DNA of 64,000 nucleotides from Chloroflexota bacterium. GTDB taxonomy: Bacteria; Chloroflexota; Anaerolineae; Anaerolineales; Villigracilaceae. Below are positions 17,336 through 27,023 of this stretch, one piece after another (within the stretch, counting starts at the first letter, position 1; each line of letters opens with the position of its first letter). Location of the stretch: positions 45,323 to 109,322 of the forward strand of contig JACAEM010000022.1 of assembly GCA_013388855.1 (NCBI GenBank), in the 5' to 3' direction. The notes beneath the pieces were generated by a model. That model did no database searches. It worked only from the letters and a program-made list of their open reading frames with translations, and was not told the origin of the DNA. The position numbers were made by a program, and so were the translations under genes.

Positions 17336-18523
17336 ATGGAATCTGAGTACAAGCCGCTCGTCCGGGAACGCATCCTCCAGCGCAACAGCCTCATCCGCGC
17401 GGTGTTCACCGGCGAACAGAAAGGCGCTTCCCTGCCGTGGATCAGGGTCACCGTGCGACCGGTCGAACTCAAGGGACAGGTGCATTGGCAGTTCTCCTAC
17501 TTCGACGAAAAGAAGGACATCACCCGCAACCACCTCGACGACGCGCCCGCCAGGGTGGACGAACTGCTGGCGCTTCCCTTTCGTAACATCCACATCGAAA
17601 GCGCCGACGGCAACGTGCAGGTCAATTTCACGAAGAAGGGGAGACCTCTCATCAGTAAATCCAAACCTTCGCACAAACCGACCGATCTCTCGCACGACCG
17701 TCACAAGGACAGACTGCTCAACGAAACAAACGCCGCTCCGTTCCTCAAAGCCATCGGCGTCATGACCGGCGACGGACGCATTAAAGCAGACGTGCGGCGC
17801 AAGTTCAAACAGATCAACGAGTTCCTTCGATTGGTGGAAGAGACCGCCTCGTTCCGCGACTGGGGTGGGACTCCGTTAACTGTGGTGGACTTCGGCTGCG
17901 GCAGCGGTCACCTCACCTTTGCGGTGTACTACTATCTTCGGGAGATTCTAAAACTGGATGCACACATCACCGGCGTGGACATCAAACAGGAGTTGATGGA
18001 TCAGCTTCAGGCGAAGTCTGAGGCGCTGGGTTGGGATGGAATAAATTTCCAGACCGGTTACATCTCCGAATACGAATCCGACATCCGCCCCGACATCGTC
18101 CTGGCCCTGCACGCTTGCGATACCGCCACCGACGACGCGCTTGCGAAAGGAATCCGATGGGACAGCAAGGTCATCGTGTGCGCGCCGTGCTGCCAGCACG
18201 AGTTGCAGTCTCAAATGGCGCGGACCGACTTGCCGAAACAGTTATCTCCCGTTTTCCAACATGGCATTTTCTTCGAGCGCATGGGCGATATTCTCACTGA
18301 TACCTTTCGCGCCAGCATCCTGCGCATCATGGGCTACCGCACCGATGTGACGGAGTTCGTGCCCATCGAGCATACCGGCAAGAATCTGATGATCCGCTCG
18401 GTGAAGACCGCTCCCGTTGGCGAAACGCGTTGGGTCGAGGAATATCGCAGCCTGAAATCATTCTGGCGCGTTACGCCGTATCTGGAGAAAGTATTGGGCG
18501 AAGAGTATGCCCGTTTCTTGTAA
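17336..18523 (+). CDS. Class I SAM-dependent methyltransferase (Methyltransf_32-like)
   Basis: 395 residues. An N-terminal region of ~130 residues has no clear match. The Rossmann methyltransferase core starts at about residue 180 with VVDFGCGSGHLTFAVYYYL (motif I). Then come ITGVDIKQELMDQL (motif II, acidic residue for the SAM ribose), DIVLALHACDTATDDAL and CAPCCQHEL. HACDTATD and CCQHEL are typical of the Methyltransf_32 group, which includes METTL25/RRNAD1-like proteins. The substrate may be RNA or protein and cannot be named. The start follows a TATACT -10 by six bases with no ribosome-binding site. It stands alone, with SUI1 divergent on the left. Confidence 0.85.
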   Translation: MESEYKPLVRERILQRNSLIRAVFTGEQKGASLPWIRVTVRPVELKGQVHWQFSYFDEKKDITRNHLDDAPARVDELLALPFRNIHIESADGNVQVNFTKKGRPLISKSKPSHKPTDLSHDRHKDRLLNETNAAPFLKAIGVMTGDGRIKADVRRKFKQINEFLRLVEETASFRDWGGTPLTVVDFGCGSGHLTFAVYYYLREILKLDAHITGVDIKQELMDQLQAKSEALGWDGINFQTGYISEYESDIRPDIVLALHACDTATDDALAKGIRWDSKVIVCAPCCQHELQSQMARTDLPKQLSPVFQHGIFFERMGDILTDTFRASILRIMGYRTDVTEFVPIEHTGKNLMIRSVKTAPVGETRWVEEYRSLKSFWRVTPYLEKVLGEEYARFL

Positions 18524-18598
18524 ACGAACCTCCCGAAGGTTTTCGAGATTTATCCATGCAGGCCTTCGGGACGATCCATAAACATCAGGAGGTGTCTC

Positions 18599-19336
18599 AT
18601 GCAAGTTCTTGGCATTGACGTGGGCGGCTCGGGCATCAAGGGCGCGCCCGTCGACACGGAGACCGGTCAACTGCTGGCGGAACGTCTGCGCATCAAAACG
18701 CCAAAAGGCGCCGAACCAGAACCGGTCGCAAAAGTGGTGGCGGAGATCGTGCAGTCCTTCCAATGGAAGGGCCCCGTCGGCATCGGTTTCCCGGCGCCAA
18801 TCAAAAGCGGCGTCGCCATGATGGCGGCGAACGTTTCGCAGAAATGGGTCGGCTTGAACGCCGACGACCTGTTCACCAGAATCACCGGCTGCGACTGCAC
18901 GATGATCAACGATGCCGACGCCGCCGGGCTGGCAGAGATGAAGTTCGGCGCGGGGCAGGGTCAGCCTGGCACGGTCATCCTGCTCACATTGGGAACAGGC
19001 ATCGGTTCTGCGATCTTTTATCAGGGCAGATTGCTTCCCAATACTGAGTTTGGTCATATGGAGATGAAAGGACAGGATGCAGAATGGCGCGCCTCCGATG
19101 CGGCTCGTCAACGCGAAGACCTCTCCTGGAAAAAATACGCCAAACGGCTGGACAAATATCTTACCGCCATGCAAAAACTGTTCTGGCCCGACCTTTTCAT
19201 CATCGGCGGCGGCATCAGCAAGGTTGCCGATAAATATATTCCCCTGCTTACTATTGAAACACCCGTCATTCCGGCGCAGTTTTTGAATGAAGCCGGAATC
19301 GTCGGCGCAGCGCTGGCGGCGAGAGGCGTGTCGTAA
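18599..19336 (+). CDS. ppgK: ROK-family kinase, polyphosphate glucokinase type
   Basis: 245 residues, start preceded by CAGGAGGTG. ATP/phosphate-binding [17 protein letters not shown] at the N-terminus is the PpgK hallmark. It is followed by [28 protein letters not shown] (catalytic Asp in NDAD) and [26 protein letters not shown]. The classical ROK zinc-binding cysteines are absent, as in PpgK. It phosphorylates glucose using polyphosphate and/or ATP in the cytoplasm. PpgK versus ATP-only glucokinase is inferred from the phosphate-loop wording. A terminator separates it from the convergent helicase gene. Confidence 0.88.
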   Translation: MQVLGIDVGGSGIKGAPVDTETGQLLAERLRIKTPKGAEPEPVAKVVAEIVQSFQWKGPVGIGFPAPIKSGVAMMAANVSQKWVGLNADDLFTRITGCDCTMINDADAAGLAEMKFGAGQGQPGTVILLTLGTGIGSAIFYQGRLLPNTEFGHMEMKGQDAEWRASDAARQREDLSWKKYAKRLDKYLTAMQKLFWPDLFIIGGGISKVADKYIPLLTIETPVIPAQFLNEAGIVGAALAARGVS

Positions 19337-19352
19337 CGTCATGCACAAATGC

Positions 19353-19384
19353 ACAGTCCCTGTAATCGGGGACTGTTTCATTTT
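19353..19384 (+). terminator. Terminator after the ROK kinase
   Basis: ACAGTCCC and GGGACTGT form an 8-bp stem with an eight-base loop, followed by TTCATTTTA. It overlaps the stop of the convergent helicase gene. Confidence 0.65.
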
Positions 19385-21050
19385 AGTGAGCCTTTGCCAG
19401 GGCAAACTTTTCTTTTCCGATACGGTAGTTACCGTTCTGTTTCATCACCTGCTCCACCGCATCCTCGGGAATATCCACAAACGTGATGCGGTCCTCGATG
19501 CGAATCTTGCCGATGGTATAACCCGGGATATTGGCATGGTAGGCAATCGTGCCGACGATGTCGCTCGGGCGGATTCCATGCATTTTGCCCAGGTTCAATT
19601 TCATGCGCACCATCCCTTCCTCATGCGACTCGGCTCCTCTTCGCCGCCGTTTGTTGTCTCCCGTACCGGGGCGTTCGCGCCGCTCGAGGGATTCCCGCTT
19701 CCCGCCTCGTTCATCCTTGCGCTTCTGTTCAACCTTCACTTCGCTGATTTCCGCAATCGGACGCTGCTTTTCATCCGCACGCGCGATCTTGATGGCGGCG
19801 GCGGCAATGTTCAGCGGGTCGTAACCGGCAGCGATGAGTTCCTGCACCATTTCGAGTTCACGCTTGTAACGTCCGCGCCCAAGCCAGATCTTCATCTTCT
19901 CGACCACTTCATTCTCACGGTGACGGACGATCTCCGCCGGGGTGGGAATTTCCATCTTCTTGATGGGTTGCTTGGTCAACGCCTCCACTTCGCGCAAGCG
20001 GCGTTTCTCGCGCGGCGAAAGCAGCGTGATGGCAATGCCGGTCTTCCCGGCGCGCCCCGTTCGCCCGATGCGATGGACATACACTTCTGCGTCGTCGGGC
20101 AGGTGATAGTTGAAGACGTGCGAAATGTCTTCGATGTCCAATCCGCGGGCGGCGACATCGGTGGCGACCAGCACCTTCAACTGATTGGCGCGGAACCGTC
20201 CCAATACGCGTTCGCGCGCGTTCTGGTCGAGGTCGCCGTGAATGGCTTCGGCAGGGATGCCGCGTACGACCAGTTCGTTGGCAAGCGTGGCGGTTTCGGC
20301 GCGCGTGCGGGCAAAGATCAGCGCGCTGTGGATCGGTTCGATCTCGAAGAGACGCGTCAGGGCGTTGGTCTTGTCCGATTCATGGACGAGGTAGTAGCGC
20401 TGTTCGATGGCTGAAACGGTAAGCGTATCTCGTTTAATGAGAACAGATTTTGGGTCACGCATGAAGCGGTCGGCGAGGGAACGAATGCGCGCAGGCAGGG
20501 TGGCGCTGAATAACGCTGTCTGCCGCTCGGTTGGGGTTTCCGCAAGGATTGTTTCCACTTCTTCGATGAAACCCATATTGAGCATTTCGTCCGCCTCATC
20601 AAGCACGACAGTTTTAATCCCACTCAGGTTAAGCACTTTGCGCTCAAGCAGGTCGTTCAAGCGCCCCGGTGTACCGACGACGATATCGACGCCGCGTTTG
20701 AGATTGCCAATCTGCGGACCATAGGGCTGCCCGCCATAGACGGCAAGCACGCGCACGTGAAGATGCTTGCCATATTCGATCATCGAATCGGCGACCTGCA
20801 AGGCAAGCTCACGCGTGGGCGCGAGGATGAGCGCTTGCGGTTGTCTTTGCGGTTGAAAGTTTTGCAAAATGGGGAGGGCGAACGCGGCGGTCTTGCCGGT
20901 GCCGGTCTGCGCCTGACCAATCACATCGGCCCCGGTGAGCATGATGGGAATCATGGCGGCTTGAATGGGCGTAGGCTCGGAGTAGCCAAGCTCAGTGATG
21001 GCCTGCATGATCTCGTCGCGCAGGTTTAGAGAAGTAAATTCGGTTGTCAT
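19383..21050 (-). CDS. deaD: DEAD-box RNA helicase (DeaD/CsdA type)
   Basis: 555 residues. Motifs in order: Q motif (GYSEPTPIQAAMIP), AQTGTGKT, PTRELALQ, GTPGRL, VLDEADEML, SATLP, LIFARTRAE, ATDVAARGLDI and HRIGRTGRAGKTG. A basic Arg-rich linker (residues ~420-465) precedes a DbpA-type RNA-binding domain (RMKLNLGKMHGIRPSDIVGTI...FVDIP). It unwinds structured RNA in ribosome assembly or mRNA decay, often at low temperature. AAAAGGAAA lies before the ATG. Between gene and likely promoter is a ~290-base leader with a terminator hairpin and a family A repeat. Confidence 0.95.
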   Translation of the reverse strand: MTTEFTSLNLRDEIMQAITELGYSEPTPIQAAMIPIMLTGADVIGQAQTGTGKTAAFALPILQNFQPQRQPQALILAPTRELALQVADSMIEYGKHLHVRVLAVYGGQPYGPQIGNLKRGVDIVVGTPGRLNDLLERKVLNLSGIKTVVLDEADEMLNMGFIEEVETILAETPTERQTALFSATLPARIRSLADRFMRDPKSVLIKRDTLTVSAIEQRYYLVHESDKTNALTRLFEIEPIHSALIFARTRAETATLANELVVRGIPAEAIHGDLDQNARERVLGRFRANQLKVLVATDVAARGLDIEDISHVFNYHLPDDAEVYVHRIGRTGRAGKTGIAITLLSPREKRRLREVEALTKQPIKKMEIPTPAEIVRHRENEVVEKMKIWLGRGRYKRELEMVQELIAAGYDPLNIAAAAIKIARADEKQRPIAEISEVKVEQKRKDERGGKRESLERRERPGTGDNKRRRRGAESHEEGMVRMKLNLGKMHGIRPSDIVGTIAYHANIPGYTIGKIRIEDRITFVDIPEDAVEQVMKQNGNYRIGKEKFALAKAH

Positions 21051-21066
21051 CGTTTCCTTTTCTTGA

Positions 21067-21180
21067 TGTCATTGTGAGCGGAGCGAAACCATCTCCTGTT
21101 TCGTGGAGAACTCTTGTAACGGGCAATCCCATTTAACAGGAGATTGCTTCGTCGGGCTAATGCCCGCCTCGCAAAGACAT
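21067..21180. repeat. Intergenic palindromic repeat, family A (long copy) in the deaD leader
   Basis: Starts TGTCATTGTGAGCGGAGCG and ends CGCCTCGCAAAGACAT. Internal AACCATCTCCTG and CAGGAGATTGCTTCG are inverted. At 114 bp it is among the longer family A copies and would be transcribed as part of the deaD 5' leader. Confidence 0.75.
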
Positions 21181-21257
21181 ATATACAGAACGTTTCGATG
21201 ACTCCGTTTCCACTTCCTTCCTGCCAACAAGCCTCTCTTTCCAGATCGGCCCGCCCA

Positions 21258-21338
21258 ACAAAAAAGCCCGACAAACCTTCATCGGGCGTTCTTCGGAGAG
21301 ATCAAAACAATTCCCAGATTTCAGCGCTCTTACTGAGC
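21258..21338 (-). ncRNA. Candidate ~80-nt leader RNA or sRNA upstream of deaD
   Basis: On the minus strand TATACT (21345-21350) could start RNA near 21338. The RNA opens with the hairpin GCTC-AGTAA-GAGC, has a central unpaired region (GGGAATTGTTTTGATC) and ends with an intrinsic terminator: GCCCGA/TCGGGC stem (21266-21287) then TTTTTTG. Because this lies about 210 bases before the deaD start on the same strand, it may be an attenuator for deaD or a free-standing sRNA. No -35 match is visible. Inference from structure only. Confidence 0.4.
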
Positions 21339-21517
21339 GGCGGGAGTATAACACGGTTTCCCCGAATTCCGGCGGGGAAAATCCATCAGTTTCGCAAAGG
21401 AAGATCGAAACCCACCTGGTTTATAATTTCCATTCGAAGATGCAATTCAAGTTCCCATGATTGAATGTAAAATATAGATACTGGCATTAATGTTTTTTCA
21501 ACCTTGAGGAGAGCGGC

Positions 21518-23233
<1,716 letters not shown>

Positions 23234-23255
23234 TCCACTCCAACAAACAGACACT

Positions 23256-23278
23256 GGCGGCTTGAAAGCCGCCTTTTT
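23256..23278 (+). terminator. Terminator after the Ser/Thr kinase
   Basis: GGCGGC-TTGAAA-GCCGCC stem-loop (one more pair possible) followed by TTTTTC. Confidence 0.85.
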
Positions 23279-23279
23279 C

Positions 23280-23314
23280 ATGTCATTGCAGACACAATCT
23301 CCTCACAACGACAT
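23280..23314. repeat. Short intergenic repeat, family A
   Basis: TGTCATTGCAGACACAATCTCC ... TCACAACGACAT: a 35-bp minimal copy with the ATGTC/GACAT ends, immediately upstream of the mutS2 promoter. Confidence 0.55.
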
Positions 23315-23344
23315 CTTGCCCATCTGTGGTTATAATTTCCGTTG

Positions 23345-25741
23345 ATGGACGCTAAAACCCTGCAAGTTCTCGAATACCCGAAGATCCTCGAGCGGCTGAA
23401 GACCTTCTGCGATTTCTCCGCATCGATGGAACTGGCGCTTGCTCTCGAGCCGACCGATTCGTACGATCTCGCCCTTGCCCGTCTCGCCGAAACGACCGAG
23501 GCGCGCAGGCTGTTTTCCGTGCAGGATGTGGGCATCGGCGGCGCGCACGACATTCGCCCGGCGGTGGACCTCGCCGCGCGCGGTGGCGTGCTCGACCCAC
23601 AACAACTGCTGGATGTCAAATCCACGCTGATTTCATGCCGCGAACTGAAGAAATCGCTCGAGCGCAAAACGGACGAATACCCGCGTCTCGCGCAACTCGC
23701 AGCCGGACTCCCCGAATCGCACGGCATTGTGGATTCGATCACACGCGTGCTCTCCGACCGCGGCGAAGTGCTCGATTCCGCTTCGACAAAACTTGCCACG
23801 CTCCGGCGTGAGATCAAGACCGCGCACGACCGGCTGATGTCGCGCTTGCAACGCTATCTGACGGAGTCCGCCAGCAAGCTGCAGGAGCCCATCATCACCC
23901 AGCGCGACGGGCGTTACGTCATCCCTCTGCGCGCCGAATTCAAAGGGCAGATCAAAGCGGTCATCCACGACCAATCCTCCAGCGGCGCGACCCTGTTTGT
24001 GGAGCCGCTTCCCGTCGTGGAACTGAACAACGCCATGCGCGAATTGCAATTACAGGAACGCGATGAGGAGCGGCGCATCCTGTACGAACTGTCCGCACAG
24101 ATCGGCGACCATCACGAGGAACTTAAATATGGCGTGGAAAATCTCGCCATGCTCGACCTCATCTTTGCAAAAGCAAAGTACGCGGAGGAACTCAGGGCAT
24201 CAGAACCAATCCTGCATGAAATGAAAGAAGACAGAGGAAAGAAGAACCCGGCGCGTCTTTCTTCTTTCATCTTTCGTTTAATCCAGGCGCGTCATCCCCT
24301 CCTCGATCCAAAAACAGTCGTCCCCATCGACGTGGACCCCAAGCCCGGCACACGTGCCATCGTCATCACCGGTCCAAACACAGGCGGAAAAACCGTCTCA
24401 TTGAAAACCGTCGGTCTGCTCGCGCTCATGGCGCAAAGCGGATTGCATATCCCCGCGCAGAGCGGCTCGGAATTGCCATGCTTCCATGCCGTCTACGCCG
24501 ATATCGGCGACGAGCAATCCATCGAGCAATCGCTCAGCACGTTTAGCGGTCACATCACGAACATCATCCGCATCCTCAAGCAGATCGACGCGCGTTCGCT
24601 GGTCATCTTCGACGAACTGGGCGCGGGAACCGATCCACAGGAGGGCGCGGCGCTGGCGCGTGCCCTTCTCAGTCACCTGCTCGAAACCGGATGTACCGTC
24701 CTTGTGGCAACGCATTACCCCGAACTCAAGACCTTCGCGCATTCCACGGAGGGGGTGGTCAACGCCTCGCTGGAATTCGACATCAAGACCCTGCGCCCGA
24801 CTTATCATCTCACCATCGGACTTCCCGGACGTTCCAACGCGCTGCTCATCGCCCAACGGCTCGGTCTGCCCCAGCCGATCATTGAATCTGCCAAAGGAGA
24901 GATCAGCCCTGACGATCTGCGCGCCGACAAACTGCTCGATGACATCCGCAAGGAACGTAACCGTACCTCACGCGAACGTCAAAAATTGGAAAAAGCGCGC
25001 GACAAACTCGAGACACAAAATGCCGAGCTGCAAAAGCGGCTCGAGAAGCTCGAGGATGAACGCCGTGAAGTCCTTGCCAGAGCGCGCGCGGAAGGTGAAC
25101 TCGAGGTTGCCATTCTGAAGAAGAACATCGAATTGCTGAAGGCGCAATTGAAGAAAGCACGACAGCCGCTGGAGGCGTTGCAGGCAATCGAGGAAAAGGT
25201 GGAGGCGATCGAGGAAAAAGTGGAAGCACCAGTGGACCGCAGGAGCGATCAAGTACCAATTCCCAATTATCAAGCGCTCAAATTGGGCGAACGCGTCACT
25301 GTCAGCACGCTGGGGGCCGAGGGTGTGGTGACGGCCCTGAGCGAGTCCGACGCGGAGGTGCAGATTGGGAGTCTGCGCGTGAGGGCGAGGTTGTCCGAAT
25401 TGAGGAAGAAAGGTCACGAGGAGGAAATCCCGGAAGGAAAGAGAAAAGAGGAAAGACTGGAAGGCAGTCATCAGGTATCAGTGAGCAGTAAGTCGCCGGG
25501 GTTGGAATTAAATCTGCGCGGCAAACTGGTGGACGAAGGTCTTGACGAGTTGGAAAAATATCTGGAGCGCGCCTATTCGGCAGGTTTGCTGTTCGTGCGC
25601 ATCGTCCATGGCAAGGGGACGGGAAAGATGCGCGAGGCAGTGCGCAATGCGTTGAAGAGCAGCCCGTATGTCTCATCGTTCGAGGAACCGAAGGACAACG
25701 AGGGCGGCGCCGGCGTGACCGTTGCGAAGATGGCGAAGTAA
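23345..25741 (+). CDS. mutS2: MutS2 family endonuclease/ribosome rescue ATPase
   Basis: 798 residues from ATG 23345. TATAAT at 23331-23336 lies eight bases upstream with no ribosome-binding site, so the mRNA may be leaderless. Core and clamp regions lead to Walker A ITGPNTGGKTVSLKT, IGDEQSIEQSLSTFSGH, VIFDELGAGTDPQEG (Walker B) and THYPELK. A long coiled coil (~residues 540-640) follows, then a KOW-like part and the C-terminal Smr nuclease domain (LNLRGKLVDEGLDELEKYL ... VRIVHGKGTGKMREAV). Several poorly conserved linkers contain repeat-like DNA: an inverted ATGAAAGAAGA pair (24221-24270), two AIEEKVE units (25184-25225) and other simple segments. Known roles in the family are suppression of recombination and splitting of collided ribosomes. 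Confidence 0.96.
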   Translation: MDAKTLQVLEYPKILERLKTFCDFSASMELALALEPTDSYDLALARLAETTEARRLFSVQDVGIGGAHDIRPAVDLAARGGVLDPQQLLDVKSTLISCRELKKSLERKTDEYPRLAQLAAGLPESHGIVDSITRVLSDRGEVLDSASTKLATLRREIKTAHDRLMSRLQRYLTESASKLQEPIITQRDGRYVIPLRAEFKGQIKAVIHDQSSSGATLFVEPLPVVELNNAMRELQLQERDEERRILYELSAQIGDHHEELKYGVENLAMLDLIFAKAKYAEELRASEPILHEMKEDRGKKNPARLSSFIFRLIQARHPLLDPKTVVPIDVDPKPGTRAIVITGPNTGGKTVSLKTVGLLALMAQSGLHIPAQSGSELPCFHAVYADIGDEQSIEQSLSTFSGHITNIIRILKQIDARSLVIFDELGAGTDPQEGAALARALLSHLLETGCTVLVATHYPELKTFAHSTEGVVNASLEFDIKTLRPTYHLTIGLPGRSNALLIAQRLGLPQPIIESAKGEISPDDLRADKLLDDIRKERNRTSRERQKLEKARDKLETQNAELQKRLEKLEDERREVLARARAEGELEVAILKKNIELLKAQLKKARQPLEALQAIEEKVEAIEEKVEAPVDRRSDQVPIPNYQALKLGERVTVSTLGAEGVVTALSESDAEVQIGSLRVRARLSELRKKGHEEEIPEGKRKEERLEGSHQVSVSSKSPGLELNLRGKLVDEGLDELEKYLERAYSAGLLFVRIVHGKGTGKMREAVRNALKSSPYVSSFEEPKDNEGGAGVTVAKMAK
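24221..24270 (+). repeat. Inverted ATGAAAGAAGA repeat inside mutS2
   Basis: ATGAAAGAAGA (24221-24231) and TCTTCTTTCAT (24260-24270) are perfect inverted copies, 28 bases apart, coding EMKEDRGKKNPARLSSFIF between the core and the QARHPLL segment. The same purine-rich words flank the four-helix-bundle gene at 31.7-32.3 kb. Confidence 0.65.
25184..25225 (+). repeat. Two tandem 21-bp units (AIEEKVE) in mutS2
   Basis: Units 25184-25204 and 25205-25225 differ at a few third positions and code two AIEEKVE heptads, extending the predicted coiled coil. Confidence 0.7.
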
Positions 25742-25744
25742 TAT

Positions 25745-25785
25745 TTGTCGCTGCGAGGCCTGCTCCGCATTTCTCGCAGCGATAT
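25745..25785. repeat. Short intergenic palindrome after mutS2 (family A-like)
   Basis: TTGTCGCTGCGAGGC ... TCTCGCAGCGAT: CGCTGCGAG and CTCGCAGCG are perfect inverted copies. It could act as the mutS2 3' hairpin. Confidence 0.6.
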
Positions 25786-25823
25786 GCAAATTATGAGCTA
25801 GTATCATTTTGCTGGAGCGATTT

Positions 25824-26066
25824 ATGACACTGGATGATGCGATCAAACAAATGACCGACACGATCAAAGCCGCAAGCGGGAGCGCTGAAGTGAAAATCGT
25901 CAAGATGTCTGATGAAGAGGCGCGCTTGAGCGTGTACGCACCCGCCGGGGACATCCAAAAGATCAAGGATGCGACCTTCCAGCCCGCCATCGGCCTGTTG
26001 AACAGCGACGGGCTGGACATTCAGGTTTTTGTCTACGACAAGGATGCACCGCCGTTGAAAGGTTGA
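25824..26066 (+). CDS. Small hypothetical protein
   Basis: 80 residues from ATG 25824, with CTGGAGCG upstream. No signal peptide or membrane helix. A helix (MTLDDAIKQMTDTIKAASG) is followed by strands (AEVKIVKMSDEEARLSVYAP) and a GDIQKIKDATFQPAIGLLNSDGLDIQVFVYD segment, an alpha/beta layout of a small ligand- or protein-binding domain. I do not recognise a named family. It ends ten bases before the LuxR-type gene, so the two may be co-expressed. Confidence 0.7.
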   Translation: MTLDDAIKQMTDTIKAASGSAEVKIVKMSDEEARLSVYAPAGDIQKIKDATFQPAIGLLNSDGLDIQVFVYDKDAPPLKG

Positions 26067-26075
26067 AGGCTGGGG

Positions 26076-26951
26076 ATGAAGAATGAAACCAGTTTGGTAT
26101 CTTTGAGCCGGCGCGAACGAGAAGTTGTTGGTTTGCTGTTGCAAGGTCTGAGCAACAAGCAGATCGCCTTGTCTCTGGGGGTTTCTGAACGCACGGTTGA
26201 ATTTCACCTGAGAAATATTTACGCAAAAGTGCAAGTTGCATCACGAGTCGAATTGATTCTCAAACTGGGGAAAATACCGGATGGCAATTCGCAAAACCCG
26301 GTGGAATCCACAGTTGTGACCAACGATGGAAACATCCATAATGACAGCCAAACCATCACACGCGGACGATGGGCACATTCCTTGAGAAAGACCCTTTCTC
26401 TTATTAAACAGGAGGTTGTCATGACCACACGTATCACTGTCGAAGATCTGGGAAACTATTTGCAGGAGCGTCCGTTGCTCTTTGCCTTGAGCCTGTTTCT
26501 GGCGGCAAGTTTGACAACACACCATGTCCTCTTCAATATTGGATTGTTCTACTGGGTATCCTACGTTCTGCTGGGAATCATCCTGGCTGCAGCGAGTCTG
26601 TATTTCGGCGTATCGTGGAAAAAAGTAGCGGACGGAAAATTCCTCCCCCGGCTCCATCCGCTGATCCTTCTTTTCATGGCTGCTTTGCTGCCCATGATCC
26701 CGACATTCCTCGACCAGCTCTATTTGCACACCTTCCTCAAGAATACGGCATCCATCTCGTTTCAACTCGGCATGCTTTCCACGAAAGCCATGTGGATGGT
26801 GGCGCCAGAGGGATACTCCTATCTGTATACGGAACGTCATAATTACTCAGACGATCTTTGGATTCTCGCGAACATGGGCATAATCCTGTTCTTTCTCGCC
26901 GGGATCATCTCCAACAAATGGTTCAGAAAAAAAGACCTGGTTCCGGCATGA
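26076..26951 (+). CDS. LuxR-type HTH protein fused to a four-helix membrane domain
   Basis: 291 residues. The LuxR helix-turn-helix is at the very N-terminus (SRREREVVGLLLQGLSNKQIALSLGVSERTVEFHLRNIYAKV, residues ~10-52), whereas in most LuxR proteins it is C-terminal. A linker to residue ~120 is followed by about four predicted transmembrane segments (LLFALSLFLAASLTTHHVLF, FYWVSYVLLGIILAAASLYF, PLILLFMAALLPMIPTFL and GIILFFLAGIIS). This would be a DNA-binding protein tethered to the membrane. There is an internal ATG after AGGAGGTTGTC near 26420 that could give the membrane part alone. A terminator follows the gene. Confidence 0.8.
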   Translation: MKNETSLVSLSRREREVVGLLLQGLSNKQIALSLGVSERTVEFHLRNIYAKVQVASRVELILKLGKIPDGNSQNPVESTVVTNDGNIHNDSQTITRGRWAHSLRKTLSLIKQEVVMTTRITVEDLGNYLQERPLLFALSLFLAASLTTHHVLFNIGLFYWVSYVLLGIILAAASLYFGVSWKKVADGKFLPRLHPLILLFMAALLPMIPTFLDQLYLHTFLKNTASISFQLGMLSTKAMWMVAPEGYSYLYTERHNYSDDLWILANMGIILFFLAGIISNKWFRKKDLVPA

Positions 26952-26972
26952 GTCAAATGGGTAAACGGGGCG

Positions 26973-27006
26973 GCAGGGACGCAGCGACGCTGTGTCCCTG
27001 CTTTTA
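26973..27006 (+). terminator. Terminator after the LuxR-type gene
   Basis: GCAGGGAC (26973-26980) pairs with GTCCCTGC (26994-27001), with further pairs inside, then TTTTAT. It lies directly before the thrC -10 element. Confidence 0.85.
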
Positions 27007-27023
27007 TGCTACACTTGCGGACT

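Noticed and set aside
19287..20414. 375-codon plus-strand open frame
   Set aside because: Antisense to the DEAD-box helicase and runs through a terminator; no domain visible.
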